From Chlorops oryzae (lineage: Eukaryota > Arthropoda > Insecta > Diptera > Chloropidae): DNA of 64,000 bases. Position numbers and translations under genes: made by a program. Each line of letters begins with the position of its first letter. Within the stretch, counting starts at the first letter, position 1. A model generated the notes under the pieces. That model saw nothing but the letters and a program-made list of their open reading frames with translations. It was not told the origin of the DNA and did no database searches. The stretch covers positions 100,989,436-101,053,435 of the forward strand of contig CM035807.1 of NCBI GenBank assembly GCA_020466095.1, written 5' to 3'. This document shows positions 47,057 to 58,312 of this stretch, in pieces.

Positions 47057-47790
47057 CTGTCGAGCTCGATTGATACGTGTCCGATCGCAACATGTCGGAA
47101 TTCGGAATATTCGCACCAGAGAAGCACACGTTTCCTTATTTCATTATTCACATTGAAGTCCAAAGGTCACTCTGAGGTGATTTGAAATTTCTATTTAGTC
47201 AACTTTACTAAACTGCGTATTTAACGTTTCTGATCACTTGAATAATATAACAAAATAATATGAAACACATACATATTTACAAAAACAAAAATAATACCAA
47301 TCGACCTGAGCTGCGAAAACACAAAGAAGAATTCCTTCTATTCATGCCGAAATCGAATGACTCGTGTTCGATCGCAACATATCGGAATGACAAAGCATTT
47401 CATTGCCTTTAGCCTAGCTTCAGCCGAGCTCAAGCTCAGTCTGTTTCTGTCCGCGGGTGTGTTCGGTCGGTTTTCGGTAGTTTCGGATCGCGGAGTGGTT
47501 AGTGCGTGTAGTAGTGTATCGGGCGAGTGAATTTGTGTGCGTGAATTCGTGTGCGTGAGCATAAGTTCTAAGCTCTCTTTCGTGGCTCTGCATATTGGCA
47601 GTGAAAGGTAGAAGTCGTTCGTTGCCTACTCTGAGAAAAAAACAAACAACTTTTATTGGGTAAAGTGTAGCCAACAACGTATATTCTGAAAATAAGAGTG
47701 CCACTGTTGTTGCGTCCCATATATAGCAAGGAGGACAATTTTTTTTTCTGAGAGTACATTACTGAAATGCATCGTTAGCAGCATGTTGAT
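47057..47790 (-). repeat. Unclassified interspersed repeat, copy E (inverted), split by a MITE
   Basis: Inverted relative to copies A to D and nearly full length, from CGAGCTCGATTGATACGTGTCC to ATCGTTAGCAGCATGTTGATA. A 126-bp MITE (47629-47754) interrupts it between GTCGTTCGTTGCC and the ATGCATCGTTAGC block. Confidence 0.8.
47629..47754. mobile_element. 126-bp MITE nested in repeat copy E
   Basis: The left end CTCTGAGAAAAAAAC is mirrored by the right end, which finishes TTTTTTTTCTGAGAG (one mismatch). TA lies on both sides (47627-47628, 47755-47756). The other copies of the host repeat lack this sequence, which confirms it as an insertion. Confidence 0.75.
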
Positions 47791-48182
47791 ATGGTGAGTT
47801 GCTTCTTTTCAAATTATTTCTTTCATTGCATGCATTTTATTTGAATAAACGTAGAAAAATAATTAAAAAGGTTTTTCACAAATAAAATAAAATATCAAAA
47901 AGGTCGAAAAAACATATAGAATTTTTGATTTATGTTTTGAATATTGCTGTTTTGGAATGGAAATATGTACAAGTGTTTCTATTGCTTTTTCTTTTCACTG
48001 GAGAAATTTAAAATTTAAAATTTCATGCCTTTCAATCGTGTTGTGCTTATGTGTTTTCTTTTCTACTCCAACTGCTTTTGTAAAAATTTTGCTACATTTT
48101 TTCTCGTATAAATCATTAAAAAACTTAATCTCTCAAAATCGAAAGTTTTACCTTATTTATGATTGCAAAGAAAGAGAGAGAA

Positions 48183-48213
<31 letters not shown>

Positions 48214-49030
48214 AAGAGTGATAGAGTGATAGATAAAAATTGCATCGGCAAGTCCAGCATGATGCACTTTTAAATGAACTAATAAGAAATTCTCTAAAAG
48301 AATACTTGAAACTTTGAAGAAATTTTATTGGATGCGATGCTAATAAGGGAAAACGGAAGACGGAACTTTCTTCATTATTTATAGTGGCTCTACATCCCAC
48401 GTGCAAAGCGAGTGGAAAACTTGGAAAAACAATTTCCATTAGTTTTCAGGCAAAAGTTCTTGTTGCACATTCCCATATGGCGAGCGGAACGTGGAATGTG
48501 GGCAAGAGGAAACTTGAATAGCACGAACCCGAAATGCAATAAACACTTAACGATTACGTTTTTAAATTGTATTTAGTTATATTTTGTCGTTTCCGGTTCT
48601 TTTCCATCGTTCCGTCGTTCCACTGGTTGAGCGTCAGTCTCAATCTGCTAGTTTAATGAAACTTTTTTCTTGATATACAATATATTTTTTTTTGCCGTTG
48701 TTTATTGCTTCACCTTAACGAGTTTTTTCTCTTCTCTTGAAGCATTTGTTCTGAAGAGCTTAGGGCCATTGTTGTAAAAAGTGTCTTTATTGTACAGCGA
48801 GTTTACAGCTCCTTCTTTCGATCTGTTCCTATCTGACGACAAACAGCAGATAAGCTCTTGAATATTGCCGGGCTTCATAAACTACCGTTGGCAGTGATGA
48901 ACAAAGTTTTATGTTGTGAATGCCAAGTAAACACATTAAATGTGTAAGCTCATCCTGACAAAGAAAGCTTTTACGATAGAAATAACTTAGAGAGGAGTGA
49001 TTCACTTTAAAGGAAGATTTCCTAATTCTT
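47791..49030. other. Gene-less stretch
   Basis: Contains a GA microsatellite at 48168-48215 and no recognised gene. Confidence 0.5.
48168..48215. repeat. (GA)n microsatellite
   Basis: Mostly uninterrupted GA units. Confidence 0.9.
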
Positions 49031-49124
49031 TTTATACCCAGCGTAAGCAGAGTATATTAATTTTGAATGGATCTTGTAACAGTTAGAACTAAGCTCCGTA
49101 TATAACGACAATTATATCTATATA

Positions 49125-50416
49125 TTAGGTGTAGTAAAAAGAAATCCATTATTTTTTGCATTAAATTGAGGGCTTTATTTAAGATAGTTAGAATGACCCG
49201 ATTTAGGTCAAATATGCGCCGTTTTGTTCGATAACTTGTTGCCATTTTAAAGGTTATTTCATTATGCCTCTCTCATAGAAGCCCTCGTTCCTATTAGCCA
49301 AAAATTGAGACAGTTGAATTTCAGAAGCCTCTCTTGAAGCGAATGTTTCACCAGCAAAATTGTTCGCCATGGACAGGAACAGATGGTAATCACTTGGTGC
49401 CAGGTCCGGACTATAAGGTGGATGCAGAAGAACCTCCCAACCAAACTCCCGGAGCTTGTGGCGAGTCACTATCGATGTGTGTGGCCTGGCGTTGTCCTGA
49501 TGGAACACAATTCCTCTCCTATTGGCCAAAGCTGGCCGCTTATGGGCGATTGCTTCCTTCAGACGGTCCAATTGTTGACAGTAGAGTTCCGAGTTAAGAG
49601 TTTTGCCGTATGGGAGCAGCTCATAGTCGATAATTCCCTGCCAATCCCACCAAACACACAGCAAAACCTTCCTGGCCGTCAATCCTGGCTTGGCCACCGT
49701 TTCCGCCGGTTCACCGTGTTTCGACCACGACCGTTTTCGCTTGACGTTGTCGTAAGTGACCCACTTTTCATCACCAGTCACCAACCGCTTCAGAAATGGG
49801 TCGATTTTGTTGCGGTTCAGCAGCGATTCGCAGATGGAAATTCGGTCTATGAGGTTTTTTTTTGCGTTAACTCGTGTGGCACCCATACATCGAGCTTCTT
49901 TGTGTATCCAGCCTTATTCAAATGGTTCCAAACGGTTTTTTGTGCAATCTTTAGCTCTTTTTGCAATCGAAACAGTGCTAACATGACGGTCGGACTCGAT
50001 AATTTCTATGATTTTATCGACATTTTCGACAATTGGCCTACCAGTGCGTGGTGCATCCTTGACATCGAAGTTAACGGAACGGAATCGACGAAACCGAAAT
50101 TGCGCATGATTGGCTGTTACAGTATCAGGTTCATAAACGCTATTCACATTTCAGCCGCCTGGCTTGCGTTTTCTCCCTTATCGAAGAAAAACTGTAAAAT
50201 GTAGCGAATTTTCTCTTTGCTGATGTCCATCTTTGACAAGCTCTCAAACAAAACTGAATCAATCAATCAAAAAAGTGTCAAAAAAGCTTTTTTAGTAGGA
50301 ACTGTCATCTTTCTAATGCCCCCTAGCGGAAACACGATCGGACTTATACAACGCGAGATGCAGATAAATAACGCCATCTATTGGAAAAATAATGGGTTTC
50401 TTTTTACTACACCTAA
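49125..50416 (-). mobile_element. mariner transposon, copy 1
   Basis: 1292 bp, flanked by TA at 49123-49124 and 50417-50418. The inverted repeats are about 31 bp, starting TTAGGTGTAGTAAAAAGAAA, with one mismatch between the ends. The size, TA target and single transposase are all typical of mariner. The encoded protein resembles the mellifera subfamily. About 97% alike by eye to copy 2 at 57010. Confidence 0.95.
49203..50230 (-). pseudogene. mariner transposase pseudogene, copy 1
   Basis: A mariner transposase cuts and pastes its element at TA sites using a DD34D catalytic triad. Here the triad is visible: Asp in VTGDEKW, Asp in FHQDNARPH and Asp in PSDYHLF, with exactly 34 residues between the last two. 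The N-terminal helix-turn-helix region (ISKEKIRYILQFF…, RTGRPIVE) begins at ATG 50228-50230. The WVPHEL motif can be read near 49885, in the frame of the preceding segment. Lesions relative to copy 2 and to family expectation are: a lost base in the T run at 50149-50151, an extra base in the T run at 49958-49962, a lengthened T run at 49855-49863, and a premature TAA at 49254-49256 just before the normal C-terminus (stop at 49203). The enzyme cannot be active. Confidence 0.92.
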
Positions 50417-50462
50417 TATATTCTTGATCAAGATCGAAAACTGAATCGATTTAGGCATATCC

Positions 50463-50545
50463 GTCTGTCCATCCATACGTTTATTCGTCCGTCTGTCTGT
50501 CTGTCGTCTGTCTGTCCGTCTGTCTGTCCGTCTTTCCGTCTCCTT
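50463..50545. repeat. (GTCT)n microsatellite
   Basis: Irregular GTCTGTCC/GTCT units, the inverted counterpart of the one at 17491 and at the same place within the DINE-like element. Confidence 0.9.
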
Positions 50546-50890
50546 GTGGTTGGATCTCCTTCGAAACGACTGGACTAATCACATCAACATAGGTATGTTT
50601 GGGCCCCGAGAATGATCCTAAGTGAAAATGGTCGATATCCACCCAATGCCACGACTACAAATGGAGATTTTTTGTAGCTTCCAAAGTAAAAACTGTAAAG
50701 GCTTCATATTCGAAACATTGGTAGACCAAGACGAATTCAAGGTGTAGGAAAAAATTTATGTGGTCCAATGCCCAATGCCAAGCCCACAAATATTTATTTT
50801 GTGTAACTTTCGTACGGAAAGGCGTCAATATTTTGATGCTGGATATATCTAAGTCGGGCTTGACCATTTTTAGCTTCCTGACTTTTGTTT

Positions 50891-53590
50891 TTATACATTT
50901 ACAGAAGGAACTTTTTAGATAAAATTTGTTTCTCATCCACTCATTATTTATTTCAATCTGCTTCAATTTACTATAATTTATAGCATTGATTTAAGGCAAC
51001 AGAGCTAACTGACACGAACAAAGTTTTCATGCGTCAAATAAACCGCAAATTAATTATGGAAACCACAAAAACCAATTTTCGTATATAGCCCAGCACATTC
51101 CTTAATCATCATCAATACCACAGAGATGGACTCTTACAATATGTAACTATACTCGTATATAAAGTGAAACTTCTTGTTATTGCTCCGCGCATCAGTCGAA
51201 AAATTCTCAACAATACATAGAGGTTTCACTGTACTTAGACCAATTTTTTTTTTTTTTTGCTTGGTGACGGTGTCGAACATCTTAGCTTTCGGCGATTTTT
51301 GAGGTAACTAACTTATCAACTCTGGGATTTAAATCAGAGAAGAATTTTAGTCTTAAGCCTTAACAACTTTCTTGAAATCCTTCTCAGTAATAAGAATTCT
51401 TAGGTAAATTCGTTAAAATTTCGATTGAAATCACCTGAATTCGTCCACACATAAGTAAGAACACGCAGTTGCTCTATAGAATCCTGACTTTTTTTTCCTT
51501 TCTTGCAATTTCCACTCGAAAACGATGCCGATAACGCAAAGCATCTCATGACATCTTCCTATCAATCACATTTTTGGCTAAACGGCCGACAAGCAAATCG
51601 CTCAGTGAGTATCAAATTTTCTCTAGAGTCAATCGAAGAGGATAGCCGAAAAGGACGAAAATTCAAACACGGAAATCGGTTTATCGGTGAATGTCAATTC
51701 TGTCAGAATTACCCACTCATCCATGAGACAGTAAAATGAGTTCGCATGCAACGCACCGGAACGGCAATCAATAAATTAGTGAAGGCTTTTTAAGTGCTCC
51801 ACCATCAAAGCGGATCAGAGCCGAGCCGGGCAGGGCTGAGCTGAGCTGAGCAGAGCGTGACAAGCAAACAAATAGACAGACAGTCATTAAGTCCCATTGT
51901 TTTCGGGGATCGAGCGTAGCAGAAACCCCATTGACCGCATTTGTATTTTCAAGTTTTAATTACGAATAACGACGAATTTGTGATTCTCCTGCGAACGATA
52001 TTAGGCGATAAATAAATTAGTGCGTGTAATTGGAATGAAAGGACATCAATGGAGATGGTATCGTTTCGTGGTTTCGCCTTTGTCGACTCAGAGAAACGAG
52101 AGTTCATTGAAAACCGCACAGTGAATGTAATTAACTTTGAAACTAAGGCAAAAAATATGCTTCAACTTTTTGAATCGAGGAAGAAATTTTCTCCGAAAAT
52201 TTACATGAAAATATTCTGACAAGTGAAATAACATTTTGAAAAGGTTAAAGTCAACTCGTGCATATACTAAAGGATGCAAAGCCTTTCAGTGCATTACACA
52301 ACCGACTATGACTGTTGCTATTAAAATTGTACTTTCAGCTTAAAATAATACAGAATCGAGGTAATGGCTCTTGCACACTCATCAGTCGCGCAGTTACACA
52401 GACCCATCCCCAGCGATCCATCCAGCCACGAGGATTCGATTTAATGTTTAAGCAAAAACAACAAAGCTCAATATGCTAATTCTGCTTTGTTCCACTCTCA
52501 GGACTGTGATGAACGGCGGGCGATATTTTTGCATCGTCTTGTCGACAAAAATTTTGATTGCCATTTTGTTGGTTTTTGAAAGAAGGCTTGATGTGCAACC
52601 ATAAAATTTTTACTATCACACTTGTTAGGAGTCTTTTTACGGTTTGTTTCTGCTCAACACGATTCGACAGAACATCCGAGGAAAAACATGAAAATCGTTC
52701 GACTGTGGCTGTGTCCACTGGACACTGTCCAGCTTAGGAAATTGTTTTACGCAACTTTGCATGCTTTAAAGCCGCAAAATAAAGCTGCTTAGATTACTTC
52801 AGAACATGAAATGCACTAGAGATAGAGAGAGAAATTGTGTTTAGCAAAATATTTAATCTCTCATGACAAAACATAGATTTTCACTTCACCAGAAATAAGC
52901 TCATGTCATTCGAATGAATAAATAAACAGAAGAATAAATAAACAAAAACTATTTTAAAACAAAATATGATAGCAAAAGCCGACCAAGGTCTTAGCTCATT
53001 CCATTTCTGTTCAATGCCATAGAATTTTTAAGTGAGCACGTTTTTATGGGGTTTGTGCTAGGTCGTTTTTCAACCATTAGTTCGTCCTTCGAAGGCTCTC
53101 GTGCAGTAGGTACTGCGCATAAGGAAAAAGTTGTGATCGAAAAAATTGAATGGCGTCAGAGAGAATTTTGGTGTTCAATTGCGATAATATATCACCAAAA
53201 ATAATGTTTCCAATTGAGAATATCGAAGCCTGGAAACCGAAGCTGATAGGTCCTTTAAAATTTGGAAAGCAATTTGATCACATCCTAGTGAAAGGACATG
53301 AGGGAATCCACTCAGTTCTCGAGGTCTAATTTGTTCAATATGTGTTGCCAGATTAAAGAGGATTGCATTATAGGCATTTACTTACAAGGTTGCCTCTTTT
53401 TTTTTTTAACTATTCTATTTCCTTCTTACTATTTATTTCTTTTAGTTTTTTTTTCCTTGCATGCACTGGCATTTTTCAAGGATTTTGAATACTTTCCCTT
53501 TAGGGTATACATATATTCTTCTTAAGAAAAATTTACCTTACTGTGGTTCTGGTTACATACAATTTCCCTCCAAGGGCTAGAGGTACAAGG
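50891..53590. other. Gene-less stretch
   Basis: Short GC-richer simple sequence (GAGCTGAGCTGAGC, near 51830) and several short open frames without motifs. No gene is recognised. Confidence 0.5.
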
Positions 53591-53722
53591 TGGCGTCTGT
53601 GGCGTATTTGATTGAGATATCAATTTACGTATTCCCATTATTCGTGGTATCACAAATGACCCTCGTTAGGCCTAAGTGTATTAACCTTGGTGGCAGCCTC
53701 ACTAACCTAACCTAACCTACCT
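53591..53722 (+). mobile_element. tRNA-derived SINE, copy 3 (internally deleted)
   Basis: The head (GGCGTATTTGATTGAGATATCAA) jumps directly to ATTATTCGTGGTATCACA…GTTAGGCCTAAGTGT…CCTTGGTGGCAG and a short CCTAACCTAACC tail. The B-box half of the head is missing, so it cannot be transcribed as a SINE. Confidence 0.7.
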
Positions 53723-53814
53723 TAAAACAAGCTCCACCAAGAGTTTTTTAAATAATTTTAAAATAAATATACCTATAGGTACTGTGATGGACTTAGTCAC
53801 TAAAATAATATATA

Positions 53815-53974
53815 CAGTCAAACTTCTAAAACTCGAACCACGATTATTCCAAGAAATAGTTCGAGTTATAGAGACTTCGAGCTAGGTTCTCGAAATTAAA
53901 TCCTATAAAATATTTGCTATTGCTATTGCTGTTCAGTTTGAGTCGTAGAAGTTCGAGTTATGGTAGTTTGACTG
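53815..53974. mobile_element. pogo-like MITE
   Basis: 160 bp, with ends CAGTCAAACT and AGTTTGACTG. TA flanks both sides (53813-53814, 53975-53976). The inner motifs TTCGAGTTATAGAGACTTCGAG and GTTCGAGTTATGG are subterminal repeats of the kind seen in pogo/Tigger MITEs. No coding capacity. Confidence 0.8.
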
Positions 53975-54123
53975 TAGAATGAAACTTTTGTCTAAAAGCG
54001 TTCTCTTTCCTTGCCCTTATAATGCATTTCAACGATATTGAGCCATCCTCAATGTGTCCTTAAAGTTGAAGAAAATTCGAAACAATCCAAAAAGAAACTC
54101 CTTCAAATGGAGCAACTCCACAT

Positions 54124-56304
54124 TAGGGTGTCCCAAAAAAAGATTTTTTTTAAATTTCATAGCTGCACAAGCGTTTTTTGAAAGCTAAAGGGGTAAAGTA
54201 TTTTTCAGAATTTTTTCAGATTTTTTGGAAAACGTTTAGAGGTCCCCCAAAGCCGTTTTTCCCTAGTTAACAGAGCTTTTGGACTTCCTTTAATTTTAAG
54301 CATATTTTCATTTACGATGGCACTCGTTTTGAGCCTTGCTGCCATCGTGTCAAAATAAAAATGTTTAATCTTTCCGTCTGTGTCAAAAGATCAAAAACTT
54401 CGATTGTTCTTGTGGTCTATTTTCAGCGAGAATCTCAAATTTTTTCAAAAATTTACTTTAACAGCATAAACAAGGTGTTATAACTTCTTAAGTTACTATA
54501 AAACTTTGAAAAAGTAATCATGCAGTTTGATAGACTGTGCGTTTGTTAAAGCGTGTAAATATTAAAATATTTATTTACTTTCGCGGTGGTAAGGTAATAA
54601 CCTAAAAACAATGTGTTGCATACATAAAGGGGTATATTTTTAACAGTCTTTGCTTATGTGAGTTAAAAATTTTCTCAGTTTTCTGTATACATAACAGAGT
54701 TCTGGAAACTTCTTGAAAAATTTATTGCATACTTAAAGTGCAAGTACAATTTGCATTTTTAAATTTACATTGATAATATCTGTGCCAATTGATCATAACT
54801 TTTTAAGTCAAAAACTGTTGTTTCGCGAAAATTCTCTTTAAATTTTGCACGCCTTCTATTGCTAAACGATGTTTTATTTAGAAAAATGATAGGAACACAA
54901 GTGTTAAACCATAACATGGGCCGGTTTAAAAGAATTGCACCAGTACCAATGACTGTTATTTCTCATAAGTCACCTGGCACAGATATTATAATATAAATTG
55001 GTCAGTAATTATCATACATTAAGCAGCCAACTATTGTGTTCTTTTAGAGTAAACACTTTAAAATAGTAAAAATCTAAAATTCGCGAATTTCGCGTGTTGA
55101 GGCCGTGGTCAAATTTTAAACTCAACAGAGGATTATTTTTGGTTGCTAAAAAAACAATCCAAATTAGTGAAAATCGTCGAATTTTAACCCTAATAGAGCA
55201 GCATATTTGGCTGCTGAATGCACAATCCCAAATAGTGAAAAATTAAGTTTTGAGAATTTGCAAATTATGTCCATGGTCACATCTTAATCTCAATAGAGGA
55301 TTTTTTTGGTTGCTAAGTACGCAATCCTAAATAGGGAAAATTAAAATATTGAGAATTTCGCGAATCGTGACGATGGACAAGTGTTTACTCTAAAAGAACA
55401 CAATAGTTGGCTGCTTAATGAATGATAATTACTGACCAATTTATATTATAATATCTGTGCCAGGTGACTTATGAGAAATAACAGTCATTGGTACTGGTGC
55501 AATTCTTTTAAACCGGCCCATGTTATGGTTTAACTCTTGTGTTCCTATCATTTTTCTAAATAAAACATCGTTTAGCAATAGAAGGCGTGCAAAATTTAAA
55601 GAGAATTTTCGCGAAACAACGGTTTTTGACTTAAAAAGTTATGATCAATTGGCACAGATATTATCAATGTACATTTAAAAATGCAAATTGTACTTGCACT
55701 TTAAGTATGCAATAAATTTTTCAAGAAGTTTCCAGAACTCTGTTATGTATACAGAAAACTGAGAAAATTTTTAAATCACATAAGCAAAGACTGTTAAAAA
55801 TATACCCCTTTATGTATGCAACACATTGTTTTTAGGTTATTACCTTACCACCGCGAAAGTAAATAAATATTTTAATATTTACACGCTTTAACAAACGCAC
55901 AGTCTATCAAACTGCATGATTACTTTTTCATAGTTTTATAGTAACTTAAGAAGTTATAACACCTTGTTTATGCTGTTAAAGTAAAATTTTTGAAAAAATT
56001 TGAGAATCTCGCTGAAAATAGACCACAAGAACAATCGAACTTTTTGATCTTTTGACACAGACGGAAATATTAAACATTTTTATTTTGACACGATGGCAGC
56101 AAGGCTCAAAACGAGTGCATCGTAAATGAAAATATGCTTACAATTAATGGAAGTCCAAAAGCTCTGTTAACTAGGGAAAAACGGCTTTGGGGGACCTCTA
56201 AAACGTTTTTCCAAAAAATCTGAAAAAATTCTGAAAAATACTTTACCCCTTTAGCTTTCAAAAAACGCTTGTGCCCAAAAAAAATTTTTTTTTGGGACAC
56301 CCTA
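54124..56304. mobile_element. 2.18-kb hAT foldback element with arms over 900 bp
   Basis: The ends TAGGGTGTCCC and GGGACACCCTA are flanked by a perfect 8-bp duplication CTCCACAT (54116-54123, 56305-56312) fitting nTnnnnAn. The arms run about 54124-55060 and 55379-56304 and look roughly 98-99% identical. The central spacer of about 320 bp holds three diverged units containing GG(C/T)TGCT(A/G)A and ACAATCC. No transposase. A related one-sided end is at 19503. Confidence 0.93.
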
Positions 56305-56312
56305 CTCCACAT

Positions 56313-57007
56313 GTGTTTCACAAGCTAGAAATTATTCATTTACCCATAAAGCCCTTTACACCTCCAAAGAGCAGTCGTGATAAGAGATTCGTATGCTCCT
56401 TCAAGGAGCAATAAGTTACAAAGTAATTTCATTCAATTATCATAATTACTATTAAGTCCAAGCTCACAAAAAACCGACTACGACTTAAACCGCTAGAAAA
56501 TTTCATTTTACCTGTTCAACAGTCGCACACATAAATTTAAGCTCCATAAAAATTCAAATAAAGAATGTTAATTTCATTTGTAACATCATACTGAGTCCTC
56601 CTATTAATTATCTCAGTTATTTATGTCAAAATGTGAAGCCCCAAGTATTTTAATTGAATCACCTCAACGCTTGTGTGGTGGTTCCTGTGTGAGCGGAATA
56701 AAAAGGCAACAATGGCATTGCGTTTCCCAGAATCACATCGCCATGAATAAATGGCTTCATTTAATATTTTCATTTAATATCCTTCCATTGAAACGTAGGC
56801 TTTCGAGTTGAAAATTTATGAAATCATAGAAAAATGGAAACAATTCAACAATAAAACGAACCGAAACCTAAATGAAATCTATTACACTGGCTTACATCAG
56901 TTTTTCTCTGGCTTGAAGATATCATTTCTTTTGCACTTGATTGAAATCCAACTAATTTAAATAAAATAAACGAACTCTTCTCATTCACTTTATTTTTTTT
57001 TTTATCA
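56313..57007. other. Gene-less stretch
   Basis: No recognised feature apart from a poly-T run near 56992. Confidence 0.5.
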
Positions 57008-57009
57008 TA

Positions 57010-58310
57010 TTAGGTGTAGTAAAAAGAAATCCATTATTTTTGCATTAAATTGATGGCTTTATTTAAGATAGTTAGAATGACCCGATTTAGGTCAAATATG
57101 CGCCGTTTTGTTCGATAACTTGTTGCCATTTTAAAGGTAATTTCATTACCTTATAATTATGCCTCTCTCATAGAAGCCCTCGTTCCTATTAGCAAAAAAT
57201 TGAGACAGTCGAATTTCAGAAGCCTCTCTTGAAGCGAATGTTTCACCAGCAAAATTGTTCGCCATGGACAGGAACAGATGGTAATCACTTGGTGCTAGGT
57301 CCGGACTATAAGGTGGATGCAGAAGAACCTCCCAACCAAACTCCCGGAGCTTCTGGCGAGTCACTATCGATGTGTGTGGCCTGGCGTTGTCCTGATGGAA
57401 CACAATTCCTCTCCTATTGGCCAAAGCTGGCCGCTTATGGGCGATTGCTTCCTTCAGACGGTCCAATTGTTGACAGTAGAGTTCCGAGTTAAGAGTTTTG
57501 CCGTATGGGAGCAGCTCATAGTAGATAATTCCCTGCCAATCCCACCAAACACACAGCAAAACCTTCCTGGCCGTCAATCCTGGCTTGGCCACCGTTTCCG
57601 CCGGTTCACCGTGTTTTGACCACGACCGTTTTCGCTTGACGTTGTCGTAAGTGATCCACTTTACATCACCAGTCACCAACCGCTTCAGAAATGGGTCGAT
57701 TTTGTTGCGGTTCAGCAGCGATTCGCAGATGGAAATTCGGTCCATGAGTTTTTTTGCGTTAACTCGTGTGGCACCCATACATCGAGCTTCTTTGTAATAT
57801 CCAGCCTTATTCAAATGGTTCCAAACGGTTTTTTGTGCAATCTTTAGCTCTTTTGCAATCGAAACAGTGCTAACATGACGGTCGGACTCGATAATTTCCA
57901 TGATTTTTATCGACATTTTCGACAATTGGCCTTCCAGTGCGTGGTGCATCCTTGACATCGAAGTTACCGGAACGGAATCGACGAAACCAAAATTGCGCAT
58001 GATTGGCTGTTACAGTATCAGGTCCATAAACGCTATTCACATTTTCAGCCGCCTGGCTTGCGTTTTCTCCCTTATCGAAGAAAAACTGTAAAATGTAGCG
58101 AATTTTCTCTTTGCTGATGTCCATCTTTGACAAGCTCTCAAACAAAAACTGAATCAATCAATCAAAAAAGTGTCAAAAAGCTTTTTTAGTAGGAACTGTC
58201 ATCTTTCTAATGCCCCCTAGCGGAACACGATCGGACTTATACAACGCGAGATGCAGATAAATAACGCCATCTATTGGAAAAATAATGGATTTCTTTTTAC
58301 TACACTCTAA
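57010..58310 (-). mobile_element. mariner transposon, copy 2
   Basis: 1301 bp with TA at 57008-57009 and 58311-58312. The inverted repeats start TTAGGTGTAGTAAAAAG; the right end carries one extra base (ends CACTCTAA where the mirror would be CACCTAA). Same orientation as copy 1, 6.6 kb away. Confidence 0.95.
57087..58124 (-). pseudogene. mariner transposase pseudogene, copy 2
   Basis: Starts at the ATG of MDISKEKIRY (58122-58124). A long uninterrupted stretch covers most of the catalytic domain, with VTGDVKW (usual Glu after the Asp replaced by Val), FHQDNARPH and PSDYHLF, DD34D spacing. Breaks: an extra T in the run 57904-57908 separates the N-terminal DNA-binding part. A one-base gain near 57797 and a one-base loss near 57748 cancel, but they put the 16-18 residues around the expected WVPHEL motif out of frame (read here as RCMGATRVNAK). 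An 11-bp insertion at about 57149-57159 brings a premature stop at 57146-57148. The ancestral stop is at 57087-57089. Not functional as read. Confidence 0.92.
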
Positions 58311-58312
58311 TA

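Larger units (their letters stand above)
49031..50890 (-). mobile_element. DINE-1/Helitron-like element, inverted, split by mariner copy 1
   Basis: Starts at the element's 3' tail (TTTATACCCAGCGTAAGCAGAGTATATTAA) and runs into AATTATATCTATA. It resumes after the mariner with TATTCTTGATCAAGATCGAAAAC, the GTCTGTCC microsatellite (50463-50545) and GGTCGATATCCACCCAATGCC. Closing the mariner gap restores the expected GATCAAGAATATATA motif. The outer boundary near 50890 is approximate. Confidence 0.72.

Noticed and set aside
49383..50204. 273-codon open frame on the plus strand
   Set aside because: It is the antisense of the mariner transposase; the real family motifs are on the minus strand. The same applies to the plus-strand frames at 57229-57619.
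49125..58310. Composite transposon bounded by the two mariners
   Set aside because: Each mariner has its own TA target site and they point the same way; nothing links the DNA between them.
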